64,000 bases of DNA, from positions 3,100,001 to 3,164,000 of the forward strand of contig NZ_JQMO01000003.1 of NCBI RefSeq assembly GCF_000744785.1. The letters run 5' to 3'. Below, piece by piece: positions 1 to 6,683 of the stretch; the first letter of the stretch is position 1; each line of letters opens with the position of its first letter. Both the position numbers and the translations under genes were made by a program. The notes under the pieces were generated by a model. The model was not told where the DNA came from. It made no database searches and worked only from the letters and a program-made list of their open reading frames with translations. The DNA is from Kitasatospora azatica KCTC 9699 (GTDB lineage: Bacteria > Actinomycetota > Actinomycetes > Streptomycetales > Streptomycetaceae).

Positions 1-308
1 TCGTGCACCGGGTCAACGACAAGCCGACCGCCGAAATGGGCTTGGGCGACATCTCGCCCGAGGCGGTCCTCGCCGCCACCTCGATCCCGCCGGAGATGCC
101 CGGCGTCGCGGTCGCGGGTGACTCCTCCGGCGGCTGGTGCCGCATCCGCACCCCCGAACTCTCCCTCGCCGACGCCGCCCGCGCCTGCCGCGCAACCGCG
201 CACCTCGTGCCCGACCTGCCGAAGCTCGACCGCTTCCGCCCCCACGTCCCGCCGGCCCCGGCGAGCGACCCGGTCCCGCTGGCCCAGCCCTTCCCGGCAA
301 CCAGCTGA
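1..308 (+). CDS. TraB/FtsK-like conjugative DNA translocase, C-terminal part
   Basis: This is the last 100 or so residues of a protein that starts upstream of the window, read in frame from base 3. The pattern LGDISPEAV, then PPEMPGVAV, then a region ending in DAARAC resembles the C-terminus of AICE FtsK/SpoIIIE-type TraB proteins (LGD, then P..PGV, then R.R), which pump double-stranded plasmid DNA between mycelial cells. The ATPase motor itself is not visible, so the call rests on this tail and on the AICE context. The remaining residues are Pro/Ala rich. It reads toward the small genes that follow. Confidence 0.65.
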   Translation, partial: VHRVNDKPTAEMGLGDISPEAVLAATSIPPEMPGVAVAGDSSGGWCRIRTPELSLADAARACRATAHLVPDLPKLDRFRPHVPPAPASDPVPLAQPFPATS

Positions 309-394
309 GTCACTCCTGATCCGGCCCGCGCGGCCGTCAACGCGCCAAGTCCCTACCCCCGCCATGCCCGAACACGATCCGAGAGGACCGCCGC

Positions 395-640
395 ATGTCC
401 GCCTCCGTCTCGTTCTACGTCGACGGCAACACCTCGCTTCACCTGTCCCGCTACGGCGTACAGCGGGCCCCGATCCTGTCCCTGGACGGCCCCGGCTACA
501 GCCTGACGCTCGCGTCGCACAGCACCGTGCCGCTCTCCGAGCAGCTCGCCTTCGCCCGCGAGCTGGCCGCGAACGCCGCCGACTTCCTCACCGCGCTGGA
601 GCTGTTCGCCGCAGCGAACGACGACTCCGAGAGCGAGTGA
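395..640 (+). CDS. Small AICE protein of unknown function (81 aa)
   Basis: An 81-residue protein with a good ribosome site, GAGAGGA, 7 nt before the ATG. It has no signal peptide, membrane segment or cysteine. The first half alternates polar and hydrophobic residues, suggesting beta structure, and the second half is an Ala/Leu-rich predicted helix ending in an acidic tail. I do not recognise the family. It lies in the small-gene string between the translocase and the DUF2637 gene, only 5 nt from the next start, so the genes are probably co-transcribed. Confidence 0.7.
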   Translation: MSASVSFYVDGNTSLHLSRYGVQRAPILSLDGPGYSLTLASHSTVPLSEQLAFARELAANAADFLTALELFAAANDDSESE

Positions 641-645
641 CCCCG

Positions 646-819
646 ATGGCCGCCCGCAAGCCCGCCGCCAAGCCCGCCCCGCCGAAGTGCCCGGCCTGTG
701 CCGGCCAGGGCTGGGTCAGCGAGACCCACCACGTCGGCCGGGGCAAGAAGGCCCGTCCCGTCGGTGAGGTCGAGGTCCTGTGCCCCACCTGCCTCGGCAC
801 CGGCACCGCCGCCGAGTAG
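646..819 (+). CDS. Small zinc-ribbon protein with CxxCxGxG repeats
   Basis: A 57-residue basic protein with two knuckles, CPACAGQGW and CPTCLGTG, about 30 residues apart. These are CxxCxGxG units like those of the DnaJ zinc-finger domain and should bind one zinc ion. The N-terminus is rich in Lys, Ala and Pro. The gene starts 5 nt after the preceding stop, which suggests translational coupling. A second protein with the same type of cysteine pattern is encoded at 3279-3467. The role in the element is unknown; nucleic-acid or protein binding is only inferred from the fold type. Confidence 0.7.
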   Translation: MAARKPAAKPAPPKCPACAGQGWVSETHHVGRGKKARPVGEVEVLCPTCLGTGTAAE

Positions 820-840
820 CCGACCCAGAGTCCGCCGGGA

Positions 841-874
841 CCGGGCGGCAAGCGATCCCCTGAGCTCCGCCCGG
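841..874 (+). promoter_or_regulatory. Intergenic hairpin, copy 1 of an AICE loop-motif family
   Basis: Perfect 8-bp stem (CCGGGCGG at 841-848 with CCGCCCGG at 867-874) closing an 18-nt loop that begins CAAGCGATCCCC. It ends about 20 nt before the GGAAGGAGG ribosome site of the DUF2637 gene. The loop shares the CAAGC-ATCCC core with the hairpins at 2557-2598 and 3189-3232. Confidence 0.5.
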
Positions 875-910
875 CCCCGGCCCCAACTTCCCTGGAAGGA
901 GGACGAACCG

Positions 911-1579
911 ATGCGCCTGCCCCGCCCGGACGCCGTCCTCGTGCAAGCCGCCATCGCCGGCGCACTGTCCTTCGCCCACCTCCACGACATCGCGTCGGCC
1001 GCCAACCAGCACGGCTGGAAGGCCTGGGCCTACCCCGTTTCCGTGGACCTGCTCTTGGTCGCCGCCTGGCACCGGATGCGCGTCCTACGCGCCAACAGCC
1101 AACCGGCCCGCGCCGCTTGGACCTGGTTCCTCATCGCTCTGACCGCATCGCTGGGCGCGAATGTCGCCACCGCCGGACTCCTCGACCTCGGCCACGTCCC
1201 CGCGTGGCTGCGAATCCTCGTCGCCGGTTGGCCCGCCCTCGCCTTCTTCGGCGGCACCCTCCTCGCCCACAGCTCCAAAGTCCCCGCGGCTTCCCAGCCT
1301 GATCCTGAACTCCCGCTCTATGAAACCGAATCGGCCCTGATCGTCGATCCGACCGAAGTCGAGCCTGAGCCGCTGCCGGCCGCCGAGCCGGTCCCCGCGA
1401 TCGCCCCCGTGCCCCAACCGCCCGCCGTCGCGGTGCCGGCAGCGCTGGTCGACCACGCCCGCAAGGTCGCCGCCGACCACCACGCCCGCACCGGCACCCC
1501 GATCGACACCGACACCCTGCGTGTCCGGCTCGGCATCCCGCCGCACTTCGCCGACGCCATCGCCGCCCAACTCGCCTGA
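911..1579 (+). CDS. DUF2637-family membrane protein
   Basis: A 222-residue protein with a strong ribosome site (GGAAGGAGG, 8 nt before the ATG). The first ~120 residues hold about four hydrophobic segments and the pattern expected of DUF2637 proteins, including ALSFAHLHDIA near the N-terminus and WAYPVSVDLLLVAA around residues 38-51. A Glu/Pro/Ala-rich cytoplasmic linker (about 125-180) and a short C-terminal region resembling a winged-helix segment (about 183-222) follow. DUF2637 proteins are regular residents of AICE transfer regions. They are thought to act at the membrane, but no biochemical role is established to my knowledge. Confidence 0.85.
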   Translation: MRLPRPDAVLVQAAIAGALSFAHLHDIASAANQHGWKAWAYPVSVDLLLVAAWHRMRVLRANSQPARAAWTWFLIALTASLGANVATAGLLDLGHVPAWLRILVAGWPALAFFGGTLLAHSSKVPAASQPDPELPLYETESALIVDPTEVEPEPLPAAEPVPAIAPVPQPPAVAVPAALVDHARKVAADHHARTGTPIDTDTLRVRLGIPPHFADAIAAQLA

Positions 1580-1594
1580 CAGGAGGACCCGTTC

Positions 1595-1786
1595 ATGGCT
1601 CGCCCGATCCGCCTCAGGAACGTGATCCGCATCGGCCCCGTCCAGGTCGCCACCTACTACGACGCCCGGGGCCGCGAGAAGCACACCGCCGCCTGCACCG
1701 CCCCGCGCTGCGGCTTCTCCGCCGACTACGACTCCCGCCCGGCCGCCGAGATCGCCGCCGGCACCCACCACTGCCCCGTCGTCTGA
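1595..1786 (+). CDS. Mobile element transfer protein (SpdB-like small protein)
   Basis: A 63-residue protein starting 15 nt after the DUF2637 stop with an AGGAGG site. It is basic at the N-terminus (RPIRLRNVIRIGPVQV) and carries three cysteines (CTAPRCGF and a final HHC) that could form part of a small metal site. Its size, order and sequence fit the proteins annotated as mobile element transfer or spread proteins in pSAM2-type elements, thought to help intramycelial plasmid spreading. Function is inferred from position. Confidence 0.75.
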   Translation: MARPIRLRNVIRIGPVQVATYYDARGREKHTAACTAPRCGFSADYDSRPAAEIAAGTHHCPVV

Positions 1787-1800
1787 CTGGAGAGATCGCC

Positions 1801-1998
1801 GTGACCATCACCCTGCCCGTGGTTCTCGTGCTCGGTACTTGCACCGTCGCCGCTGTGAAGTTCCTCGGCATCCGCCTGTGGGTCGCCGCCCTGATCGCCC
1901 TCTTCGGCTTCTACCTCGCCGGCACCTTCATCGCCCCCGCGATCAACGAGACCACCAAGTCCGGCGTCGACATCGTCAACCACACCCAGAACAAGTAG
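1801..1998 (+). CDS. Small two-helix membrane protein of the AICE spread region
   Basis: A 65-residue protein starting at GTG 1801, with a GGAGAG ribosome site. Two hydrophobic helices (about residues 4-20 and 27-45) are followed by a hydrophilic tail ending in NHTQNK. It lies directly after the transfer-protein gene and 11 nt before the next CDS, so it probably belongs to the same transcript. Small membrane proteins at this position in other AICEs are grouped with Spd proteins. I cannot assign a family. Confidence 0.7.
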   Translation: MTITLPVVLVLGTCTVAAVKFLGIRLWVAALIALFGFYLAGTFIAPAINETTKSGVDIVNHTQNK

Positions 1999-2009
1999 AG
2001 GCGCCCGCC

Positions 2010-2549
2010 ATGACCACCATCACCCGACTGCACCGACTCCCGCCCCTGTTGACCGTCGACGGCTCCGCGCTGGTCGCCGAGATCGAGGCCTACCTCGCCT
2101 CCCTCCCCGCCCCGGCCCGCCTGCTCGTGCCGTACGTCTGCCCGCTCGGCTCCGCCCTCCAGGCCTGGAACACCGGCTTCCCGCCGCCCATCCTGACCCT
2201 GCTCGACCGCATCGCCCGCCGCCCCGCCCGCCCCGTCATGGTCACCGCCGCCGACCACCTGCGGCTGACCTCCCGCTACATCGGCCAGTTCGGCTGGCTG
2301 CAGGGCGCCATGTGGGACGACGCCGGCCGGGTCTGCCTCCTCGGCGCACAAGCCGCCGTCCTCGCCCACGGTTACGGCACCGGCCGCACCGTCGAGACCG
2401 CCCGCTGGCAGGTCATGGAGATCCTCCACACCACCGGACGACCCGTCAGCTCTCCGGACCAGTACAACGACCGCCCTACCACCCGCCAGGCCGACATTCA
2501 CCACCTGCTCGACCGCGCCGCCACCCGCGCCCAGTCCCTCGGTTTCTGA
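2010..2549 (+). CDS. DUF6197-like AICE protein (179 aa)
   Basis: The start at ATG 2010 is chosen because it follows the previous stop by 11 nt. A central segment, about residues 82-115, reads LRLTSRYIGQFGWLQGAMWD then GRVCLLGAQAA. This resembles DUF6197-type proteins, where a helix is followed by a GW..GA..D..GRVC.LGA motif. The C-terminus (about 125-179) is helical and basic. No catalytic motif is evident. These proteins are common on Streptomyces plasmids and AICEs; their role is unknown. The gene is followed immediately by one of the loop-motif hairpins. Confidence 0.65.
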   Translation: MTTITRLHRLPPLLTVDGSALVAEIEAYLASLPAPARLLVPYVCPLGSALQAWNTGFPPPILTLLDRIARRPARPVMVTAADHLRLTSRYIGQFGWLQGAMWDDAGRVCLLGAQAAVLAHGYGTGRTVETARWQVMEILHTTGRPVSSPDQYNDRPTTRQADIHHLLDRAATRAQSLGF

Positions 2550-2556
2550 TCCGCAC

Positions 2557-2598
2557 CCCGGGGTGGCCGCAAGCCGCCAAGCATCCCTCCACCCCGGG
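2557..2598 (+). promoter_or_regulatory. Intergenic hairpin, copy 2 of the AICE loop-motif family
   Basis: Perfect 10-bp stem (2557-2566 with 2589-2598) around a 22-nt loop containing GCAAGCCGCCAAGCATCCC. The hairpin starts just after the stop codon at 2549 and ends 20 nt before the ribosome site of the GGDEF gene. A U-A pair in the stem is replaced by C-G in copy 3. Confidence 0.6.
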
Positions 2599-2634
2599 CG
2601 CCCGCAACCCCGCCACCTGGAAGGACCGTGCCTC

Positions 2635-3171
2635 ATGGATCTCGCTCCGCTCCTCGCCGCCGGCGTTCCCCTGCTCGGCTGGACCACCCACGGCACCTGG
2701 CTCGCCCGCCGCCTCGCCATCTCGCGCCGCGACCCGCTCACCGGGCTGCTCACCCGCGACGGCTTCACCACCCGCGCCGAACGCCTCATCCGCAAGCACC
2801 CCGACCGGATCACCGTGCTCCTGGTCGATGTGGACGACTTCAAGGCCGTCAACGACACCCACGGCCACAGCATCGGGGACGCCGTCCTCGCCACTACTGC
2901 CGGTCGCCTCACCCGCTGGTGCGGCTCCGCCGGCCTGGTCGCCCGCCTCGGCGGAGACGAGTTCGCCGTTGTCGTCCTCGACGCCGCCGACCGCGTCGAC
3001 CAGCTCCGCACCGCCCTGACCGCGCCCGTCCCGTTCGGCCAGCAGCTGATCAGCGTGTCCGCGTCTGTCGGCGCCTCGCACTCGGCCGCGCTCCTGCTCA
3101 CTGACGCGCTCTCCGCCGCCGACCGCGACATGTACGCCCACAAGCCCGGCGCCCGCACCTCGCGCCGCTGA
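2635..3171 (+). CDS. GGDEF-domain protein (putative diguanylate cyclase)
   Basis: A 178-residue protein whose start at ATG 2635 is supported by GGAAGGA 9 nt upstream. A short hydrophobic N-terminus (about 1-25), perhaps a single membrane anchor, leads into a full GGDEF domain: DPLTGLLTRDGF at 33-44, LLVDVDDFKAVNDTHGH at 62-78 and the signature RLGGDEF at 104-110. All hallmark residues for c-di-GMP synthesis are present; no RxxD inhibitory site is obvious before the signature. In streptomycetes c-di-GMP controls development through BldD, so an element-borne cyclase could affect host differentiation. Activity is inferred from motifs only. Confidence 0.9.
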   Translation: MDLAPLLAAGVPLLGWTTHGTWLARRLAISRRDPLTGLLTRDGFTTRAERLIRKHPDRITVLLVDVDDFKAVNDTHGHSIGDAVLATTAGRLTRWCGSAGLVARLGGDEFAVVVLDAADRVDQLRTALTAPVPFGQQLISVSASVGASHSAALLLTDALSAADRDMYAHKPGARTSRR

Positions 3172-3188
3172 CCTGCACAGCACAAAGC

Positions 3189-3232
3189 CCCCGGGGCGGA
3201 AGCAAGCCGCCAAGCATCCCGCCGCCCCGGGG
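3189..3232 (+). promoter_or_regulatory. Intergenic hairpin, copy 3 of the AICE loop-motif family
   Basis: Perfect 11-bp stem (3189-3199 with 3222-3232) and a 22-nt loop that holds the same 19-nt core as copy 2, GCAAGCCGCCAAGCATCCC. The stem differs from copy 2 at a compensated pair (C3197-G3224 instead of U-A). CCGCAACCCC follows in both copies. The hairpin lies between the GGDEF stop and the ribosome site of the next gene. Confidence 0.6.
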
Positions 3233-3278
3233 ACCGCAACCCCTCCACGAACCGAAGTCCACGAAGGAGACCTTCATC

Positions 3279-3467
3279 ATGCCCCAGCACAACCACGCCC
3301 AGACGCGCATCTGCCCCGACTGCTTCGGCTTCGCCAGCGTCGCTATCGCCACCGGCGCCCGCCACCGCGACGGGACCCGCCAGACCATCCCGGTCCACTG
3401 CTCGACCTGCGCCGGCCTGGGCTCCGTCGCCCGCCCCCGCGTCCCGGCCATCGCGAACGCGAGCTGA
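3279..3467 (+). CDS. Small zinc-ribbon AICE protein (62 aa)
   Basis: A 62-residue protein preceded by GAAGGAG. It carries CPDCFGFASV near residue 12 and CSTCAGLGSV near residue 41, two CxxCxG knuckles that should form one zinc site like those in DnaJ. It is related in layout to the 57-residue protein at 646-819, so the element encodes two zinc ribbons of this type. The next gene starts 4 nt after its stop. Function is unknown. Confidence 0.7.
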   Translation: MPQHNHAQTRICPDCFGFASVAIATGARHRDGTRQTIPVHCSTCAGLGSVARPRVPAIANAS

Positions 3468-3471
3468 TCCC

Positions 3472-3648
3472 GTGGCCCTCCTCGACTGGCGCGACTCCAA
3501 GCACTGGTCCAACACCCCCGCCCCGTGCGGCGTGTGCACCAAGCCCACCAACCTGCGCTCCGACCGTGGCAAGCCCGTCCACAAGGTCTGCGCCGAACAG
3601 TGGCTCGACCAGCACACCAAGCCCACCCCCGCGCCCGACCAGCCCTAA
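3472..3648 (+). CDS. Small cysteine-containing AICE protein (58 aa)
   Basis: A short frame of 58 residues starting at GTG 3472, 4 nt after the previous stop. It reads LLDWRDSKHWSNT at the start, then CGVCTKPTN and a later KVCAEQW. The CxxC plus a third Cys about 24 residues on could bind metal with a histidine. Small frames of this size are frequent just before repSA in AICEs. The tight spacing to the upstream gene supports translation; the assignment rests on composition and position only. Confidence 0.55.
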   Translation: MALLDWRDSKHWSNTPAPCGVCTKPTNLRSDRGKPVHKVCAEQWLDQHTKPTPAPDQP

Positions 3649-3655
3649 CACCCCC

Positions 3656-3691
3656 GGCCCCGAAGCCAACCGGCACCACGGCTTCGGGGCC
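3656..3691 (+). terminator. Strong hairpin between the small genes and repSA
   Basis: Perfect 12-bp stem (GGCCCCGAAGCC at 3656-3667 with GGCTTCGGGGCC at 3680-3691) and a 12-nt loop, just after the stop at 3648. There is no U-run, so it may be a factor-assisted terminator or a control hairpin; it ends 6 nt before the repSA ribosome site. It lacks the loop core of the other element hairpins. Confidence 0.5.
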
Positions 3692-3714
3692 TCCCTCGAA
3701 GGAGACACCACCCC

Positions 3715-5079
3715 GTGCCCGCCCTCGCCCCACCCCCGGTCGCCGACCTGACCGCCCTCGCCCAACTCGGCACCATGCCCGCCCTCATGCGCCAACTCGC
3801 GGGCCTCGGCGGCTGCGGCCGACCCATCCGCCTCGACGGCCACCGCACCGAACACACCGTCAACACCAAGACCGGCGAGATCGGCCCCATCCTGCACCAC
3901 CTCGAGTCCACCAGCCTCGCCGCCGGCCACCTCCTCGTGCGGTGCAACAACCGCCGCACCACCCGCTGCCCCGCCTGCGCCGAGACCTACCGCCGCGACA
4001 CCTACCACCTCATCACCGCAGGACTCACCGGCGGCAAAGGCACCCCGCAGACCGTCGCCGCACACCCCCGAGTCTTCGCCACCTTCACCGCCCCCAGCTT
4101 CGGCCCCGTCCACAACCGGCCCACCACCGGACGCTGCCGCTGCGGCGCCCAGCACCCGGACGGTGCTGTCGAGTTGGGGACTCCGCTCGATCCGGACCGG
4201 TACGACTACCGGGCGGCGGTGCTGTGGAACGCCCACGCCGGGAAGATCTGGGCCCGCTTCTCGATCTACCTGCGCCGCGAGATCGCCAAGCGCGCCGGCC
4301 TGACACAGCGCGAGTTCCGCGACCACGCCCGCGTCTCCTTCGCCAAAGTCGCCGAGTACCAAAAGCGCGGCGCCGTCCACTTCCACGCCGTCATCCGCCT
4401 CGACGGCCCCGAAGGCGGCCACACCCCACCCCCGCCCTGGGCCACCCCCGAACTCCTCACCGACGCCATCCGCGCAGCCGTCGCCGCCACCGAGATCCCC
4501 GGACCGATCCTCGACGGCACCACCCACACCTTCGCCTTCGGCCGCCAACTCGACATCCGCACCATTCGGACCGCCGACTTCGCCACCGGCACCGCCCTCA
4601 CCGAACGCGCGGTCGCCGCCTACATCGCCAAGTACGCCACCAAGGGCGCCGAGACCGCCACCGGCACCCTCGACCGCCCCATCAAGCTCCTCGCCGAACT
4701 CGCCCACCTCGACATCACCGACCACGCCCGCCGCATGATCCGCACCTGCTGGACCCTCGGCGAACGCCCCGAGCTGGAAGAACTCCGCCTCCGAGCCTGG
4801 GCCCACATGCTCGGCTTCCGAGGCCACTTCTCCACCAAGACTCGCCGCTACTCGACCACCCTCGGCGCACTCCGCGAAGCCCGAGCTGCCTGGCGCCGAG
4901 CCGAAGCACTCCAGCACCTCACCGGCCCGGACACCACGGCCGAGACGACCGAGGAGACCACCCTCGTCCTCGCCCACTGGACCTTCGCCGGTGTCGGCCT
5001 GACCCCCGGCGAACGCTGGCTCACCGAAGCACTCACCCCCTCACCCGGAACGGAAGGAGAACCCACCACCCATGTCTGA
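3715..5079 (+). CDS. repSA: RepSA-type replication initiator
   Basis: A 454-residue protein starting at GTG 3715 after a GAAGGAG site. It matches the pSAM2 RepSA/pIJ101-like rolling-circle initiators. CPACAETYRRDTYHL (85-99) is a cysteine-containing N-terminal motif, FTAPSFGPVH (124-133) is motif I, GAVHFHAVIRLDG (219-231) is the HUH metal-binding motif, and AAYIAKYATKG (301-311) holds the likely nicking tyrosine (Y303 or Y307). It would nick the double-strand origin so the excised circle can replicate before transfer. The 3' end overlaps the excisionase gene by 8 nt, forming a rep-xis-int operon as in pSAM2. Confidence 0.92.
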   Translation: MPALAPPPVADLTALAQLGTMPALMRQLAGLGGCGRPIRLDGHRTEHTVNTKTGEIGPILHHLESTSLAAGHLLVRCNNRRTTRCPACAETYRRDTYHLITAGLTGGKGTPQTVAAHPRVFATFTAPSFGPVHNRPTTGRCRCGAQHPDGAVELGTPLDPDRYDYRAAVLWNAHAGKIWARFSIYLRREIAKRAGLTQREFRDHARVSFAKVAEYQKRGAVHFHAVIRLDGPEGGHTPPPPWATPELLTDAIRAAVAATEIPGPILDGTTHTFAFGRQLDIRTIRTADFATGTALTERAVAAYIAKYATKGAETATGTLDRPIKLLAELAHLDITDHARRMIRTCWTLGERPELEELRLRAWAHMLGFRGHFSTKTRRYSTTLGALREARAAWRRAEALQHLTGPDTTAETTEETTLVLAHWTFAGVGLTPGERWLTEALTPSPGTEGEPTTHV

Positions 5080-5293
5080 TCGCCTGCTCGACATCGCCGG
5101 CGCCAGTACCCCGGCTCTCTACCGGGTGGCAGACGCCATGCTGCTGCTGAACATGAGCCGGAGCGTCATCTACGACCTGATCCGCCGGGGTCGCCTCCGG
5201 ACGGTCAACGAGGGCCGCAGTCGGCTGATCCCGGCATCCGCCATCACCGAATACGTCGCGCTCCTCGAACGCGAAGCGGGGGTGGCCCGATGA
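5072..5293 (+). CDS. xis: Excisionase (AlpA/MerR-like helix-turn-helix)
   Basis: A 73-residue protein whose ATG overlaps the repSA end by 8 nt; its own stop overlaps the integrase start as ATGA. Residues about 17-55 read YRVADAMLLLNMSRSVIYDL, then a wing-like segment with RLRTVNEGRSRLIP. This is the HTH_17 excisionase fold that bends attachment-site DNA. Together with Int it should direct excision at the tRNA-Pro site. The overlaps imply translational coupling of rep, xis and int. Confidence 0.92.
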   Translation: MSDRLLDIAGASTPALYRVADAMLLLNMSRSVIYDLIRRGRLRTVNEGRSRLIPASAITEYVALLEREAGVAR

Positions 5294-6456
5294 CCACACG
5301 ACGCAGTAGGGGAGACGGCGGACTCCACTGGGACGAGAAGCGGCAACGCTGGATCGCGACCGCCAGCCTGGGCTTCGATCCGAGCGTCAAGCGCACCGTC
5401 AAGCGCGGCAGCGGCAAGACCAAGACCGAGGCCAAGAACAAGCTGAAGGAGATCCTTCGGGATCACGAGGACGGGTTGGCCATCGCCCCCACCGGCTACA
5501 CCGTGGAGAACGCGGTGAATGACTGGCTGACCTACGGCCTGGCAGGCCGGGACGCGGGCACCCTGGAAACGCTGACCATCCTCAGTCGAAGCCATGTGAT
5601 CCCGTCGCTCGGCGCCCGCAAACTCCGGGACCTCAGCGCGGAGGATGTGGACCGGTGGCTAGCGGTGAAAGCCAAGACGCTGAGCACCCGCACCCTGCAG
5701 GGTCTCCACTCCTGTCTGAACCGAGCCGTGAAGCGAGCCATGGCCCGGGACAAGGTGAAGCGCAACGTCGTGGAGCTGTGCTCGGTCCCCGCCGGCCAGC
5801 CCGGCCGTCCGTCGAAGGCGCTGACGTTCGCTCAGGCCGAAGCCGTGCTCAAGGCGGCCGAGAAGACCTCGATGTACGCCTACATCCTGGTCTCCCTGCT
5901 CACAGGTGCCCGGACCGAGGAGCTGCGTCCCCTGACCTGGGATCACGTCTTCCTCAAGGGCCAGCCGGACACCAACCCGCCGATCCCACCCCACATGGCT
6001 GTATGGCGGTCGGTGCGTGCCGGCGGCGACACCAAGACCCGGAAGTCCCGCCGAACACTGGCGCTCCCGGCCCGCTGTGTGGAAGCCCTGTGGGACCACT
6101 GGGTGGATCAGGGCTGGGACCGGCTCGCCGCCGGCGACAAGTGGGAGGAGAACAACCTCGTCTTCCACTCCGCCGTCGGCACCGAGCTGGACCCCTCCCA
6201 CGTCCGCCGGGCCTTCCGGACGGCGATCGCCAAGGCCGAAGGCGTGGACGCTGCCGAGTGGACGCCCCGTGAGCTGCGCCATAGCTTCGTGTCGCTGCTC
6301 TCCGACAAGGGCGTCCCGCTGGAGGAGATCTCACGCCTCGTCGGGCACTCCAGCACGGCGGTCACCGAGGAGGTCTACCGGAAGCAGATCCGGCCCGTGA
6401 TCCAGACCGGCGCGGTGGTCATGGATGACCTGTTCGGGACGGATCCTGAGGCTTAG
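5290..6456 (+). CDS. int: Site-specific tyrosine integrase
   Basis: A 388-residue phage-type tyrosine recombinase. A short arm-binding N-terminus (about 1-60) precedes a SAM-like core-binding domain (about 70-160) and the catalytic domain. Catalytic residues are visible as GARTEELR (R208), PRELRHSF (R330, with R327 where many families have His), LVGHSS (H353) and EVYRKQI (nucleophile Y363). Length and sequence style fit pSAM2-type integrases that use tRNA genes. The stop codon lies within direct repeats that resemble Int arm sites, and the tRNA follows 78 nt downstream, so attP lay at the 3' end of int. Confidence 0.95.
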   Translation: MTTRRSRGDGGLHWDEKRQRWIATASLGFDPSVKRTVKRGSGKTKTEAKNKLKEILRDHEDGLAIAPTGYTVENAVNDWLTYGLAGRDAGTLETLTILSRSHVIPSLGARKLRDLSAEDVDRWLAVKAKTLSTRTLQGLHSCLNRAVKRAMARDKVKRNVVELCSVPAGQPGRPSKALTFAQAEAVLKAAEKTSMYAYILVSLLTGARTEELRPLTWDHVFLKGQPDTNPPIPPHMAVWRSVRAGGDTKTRKSRRTLALPARCVEALWDHWVDQGWDRLAAGDKWEENNLVFHSAVGTELDPSHVRRAFRTAIAKAEGVDAAEWTPRELRHSFVSLLSDKGVPLEEISRLVGHSSTAVTEEVYRKQIRPVIQTGAVVMDDLFGTDPEA

Positions 6457-6475
6457 TCACGCAGTTAGTCACGCA
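6453..6475. repeat. Direct repeats resembling integrase arm-type sites
   Basis: Two copies of TTAGTCACGCA (6453-6463 and 6465-6475) lie 12 nt apart across the int stop codon. Within them GTCACGCAGTTAGTCAC (6456-6472) differs at one position from the pSAM2 Int arm-site consensus GTCACGCAGWTAGACAC as I remember it. They lie 59 nt from the tRNA end, a suitable place for an attP arm. Confidence 0.65.
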
Positions 6476-6482
6476 CAACGAA

Positions 6483-6518
6483 TCAGGGCCCTACCGGATC
6501 TCTCCGATAGGGCCCTGA
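6483..6518. terminator. Hairpin terminator between int and tRNA-Pro
   Basis: A 16-bp stem with a single mismatch (6483-6498 with 6503-6518) and loop TCTC. It would end int transcription on the plus strand and the tRNA transcript on the minus strand. Confidence 0.75.
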
Positions 6519-6533
6519 ACTCGTACTACTGGG

Positions 6534-6607
<74 letters not shown>

Positions 6608-6683
6608 GTCCTGCGTTTGTTGCTTCCGTCTCCGTCGCAACGAGTAGAACTCTACCCGACGCAGGTCAGGAGACGAAATCCGG

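Noticed and set aside
1..6456. Toxin-antitoxin or defence genes among the small AICE frames
   Set aside because: None of the small proteins shows a toxin, antitoxin or nuclease motif; they fit transfer and replication roles.
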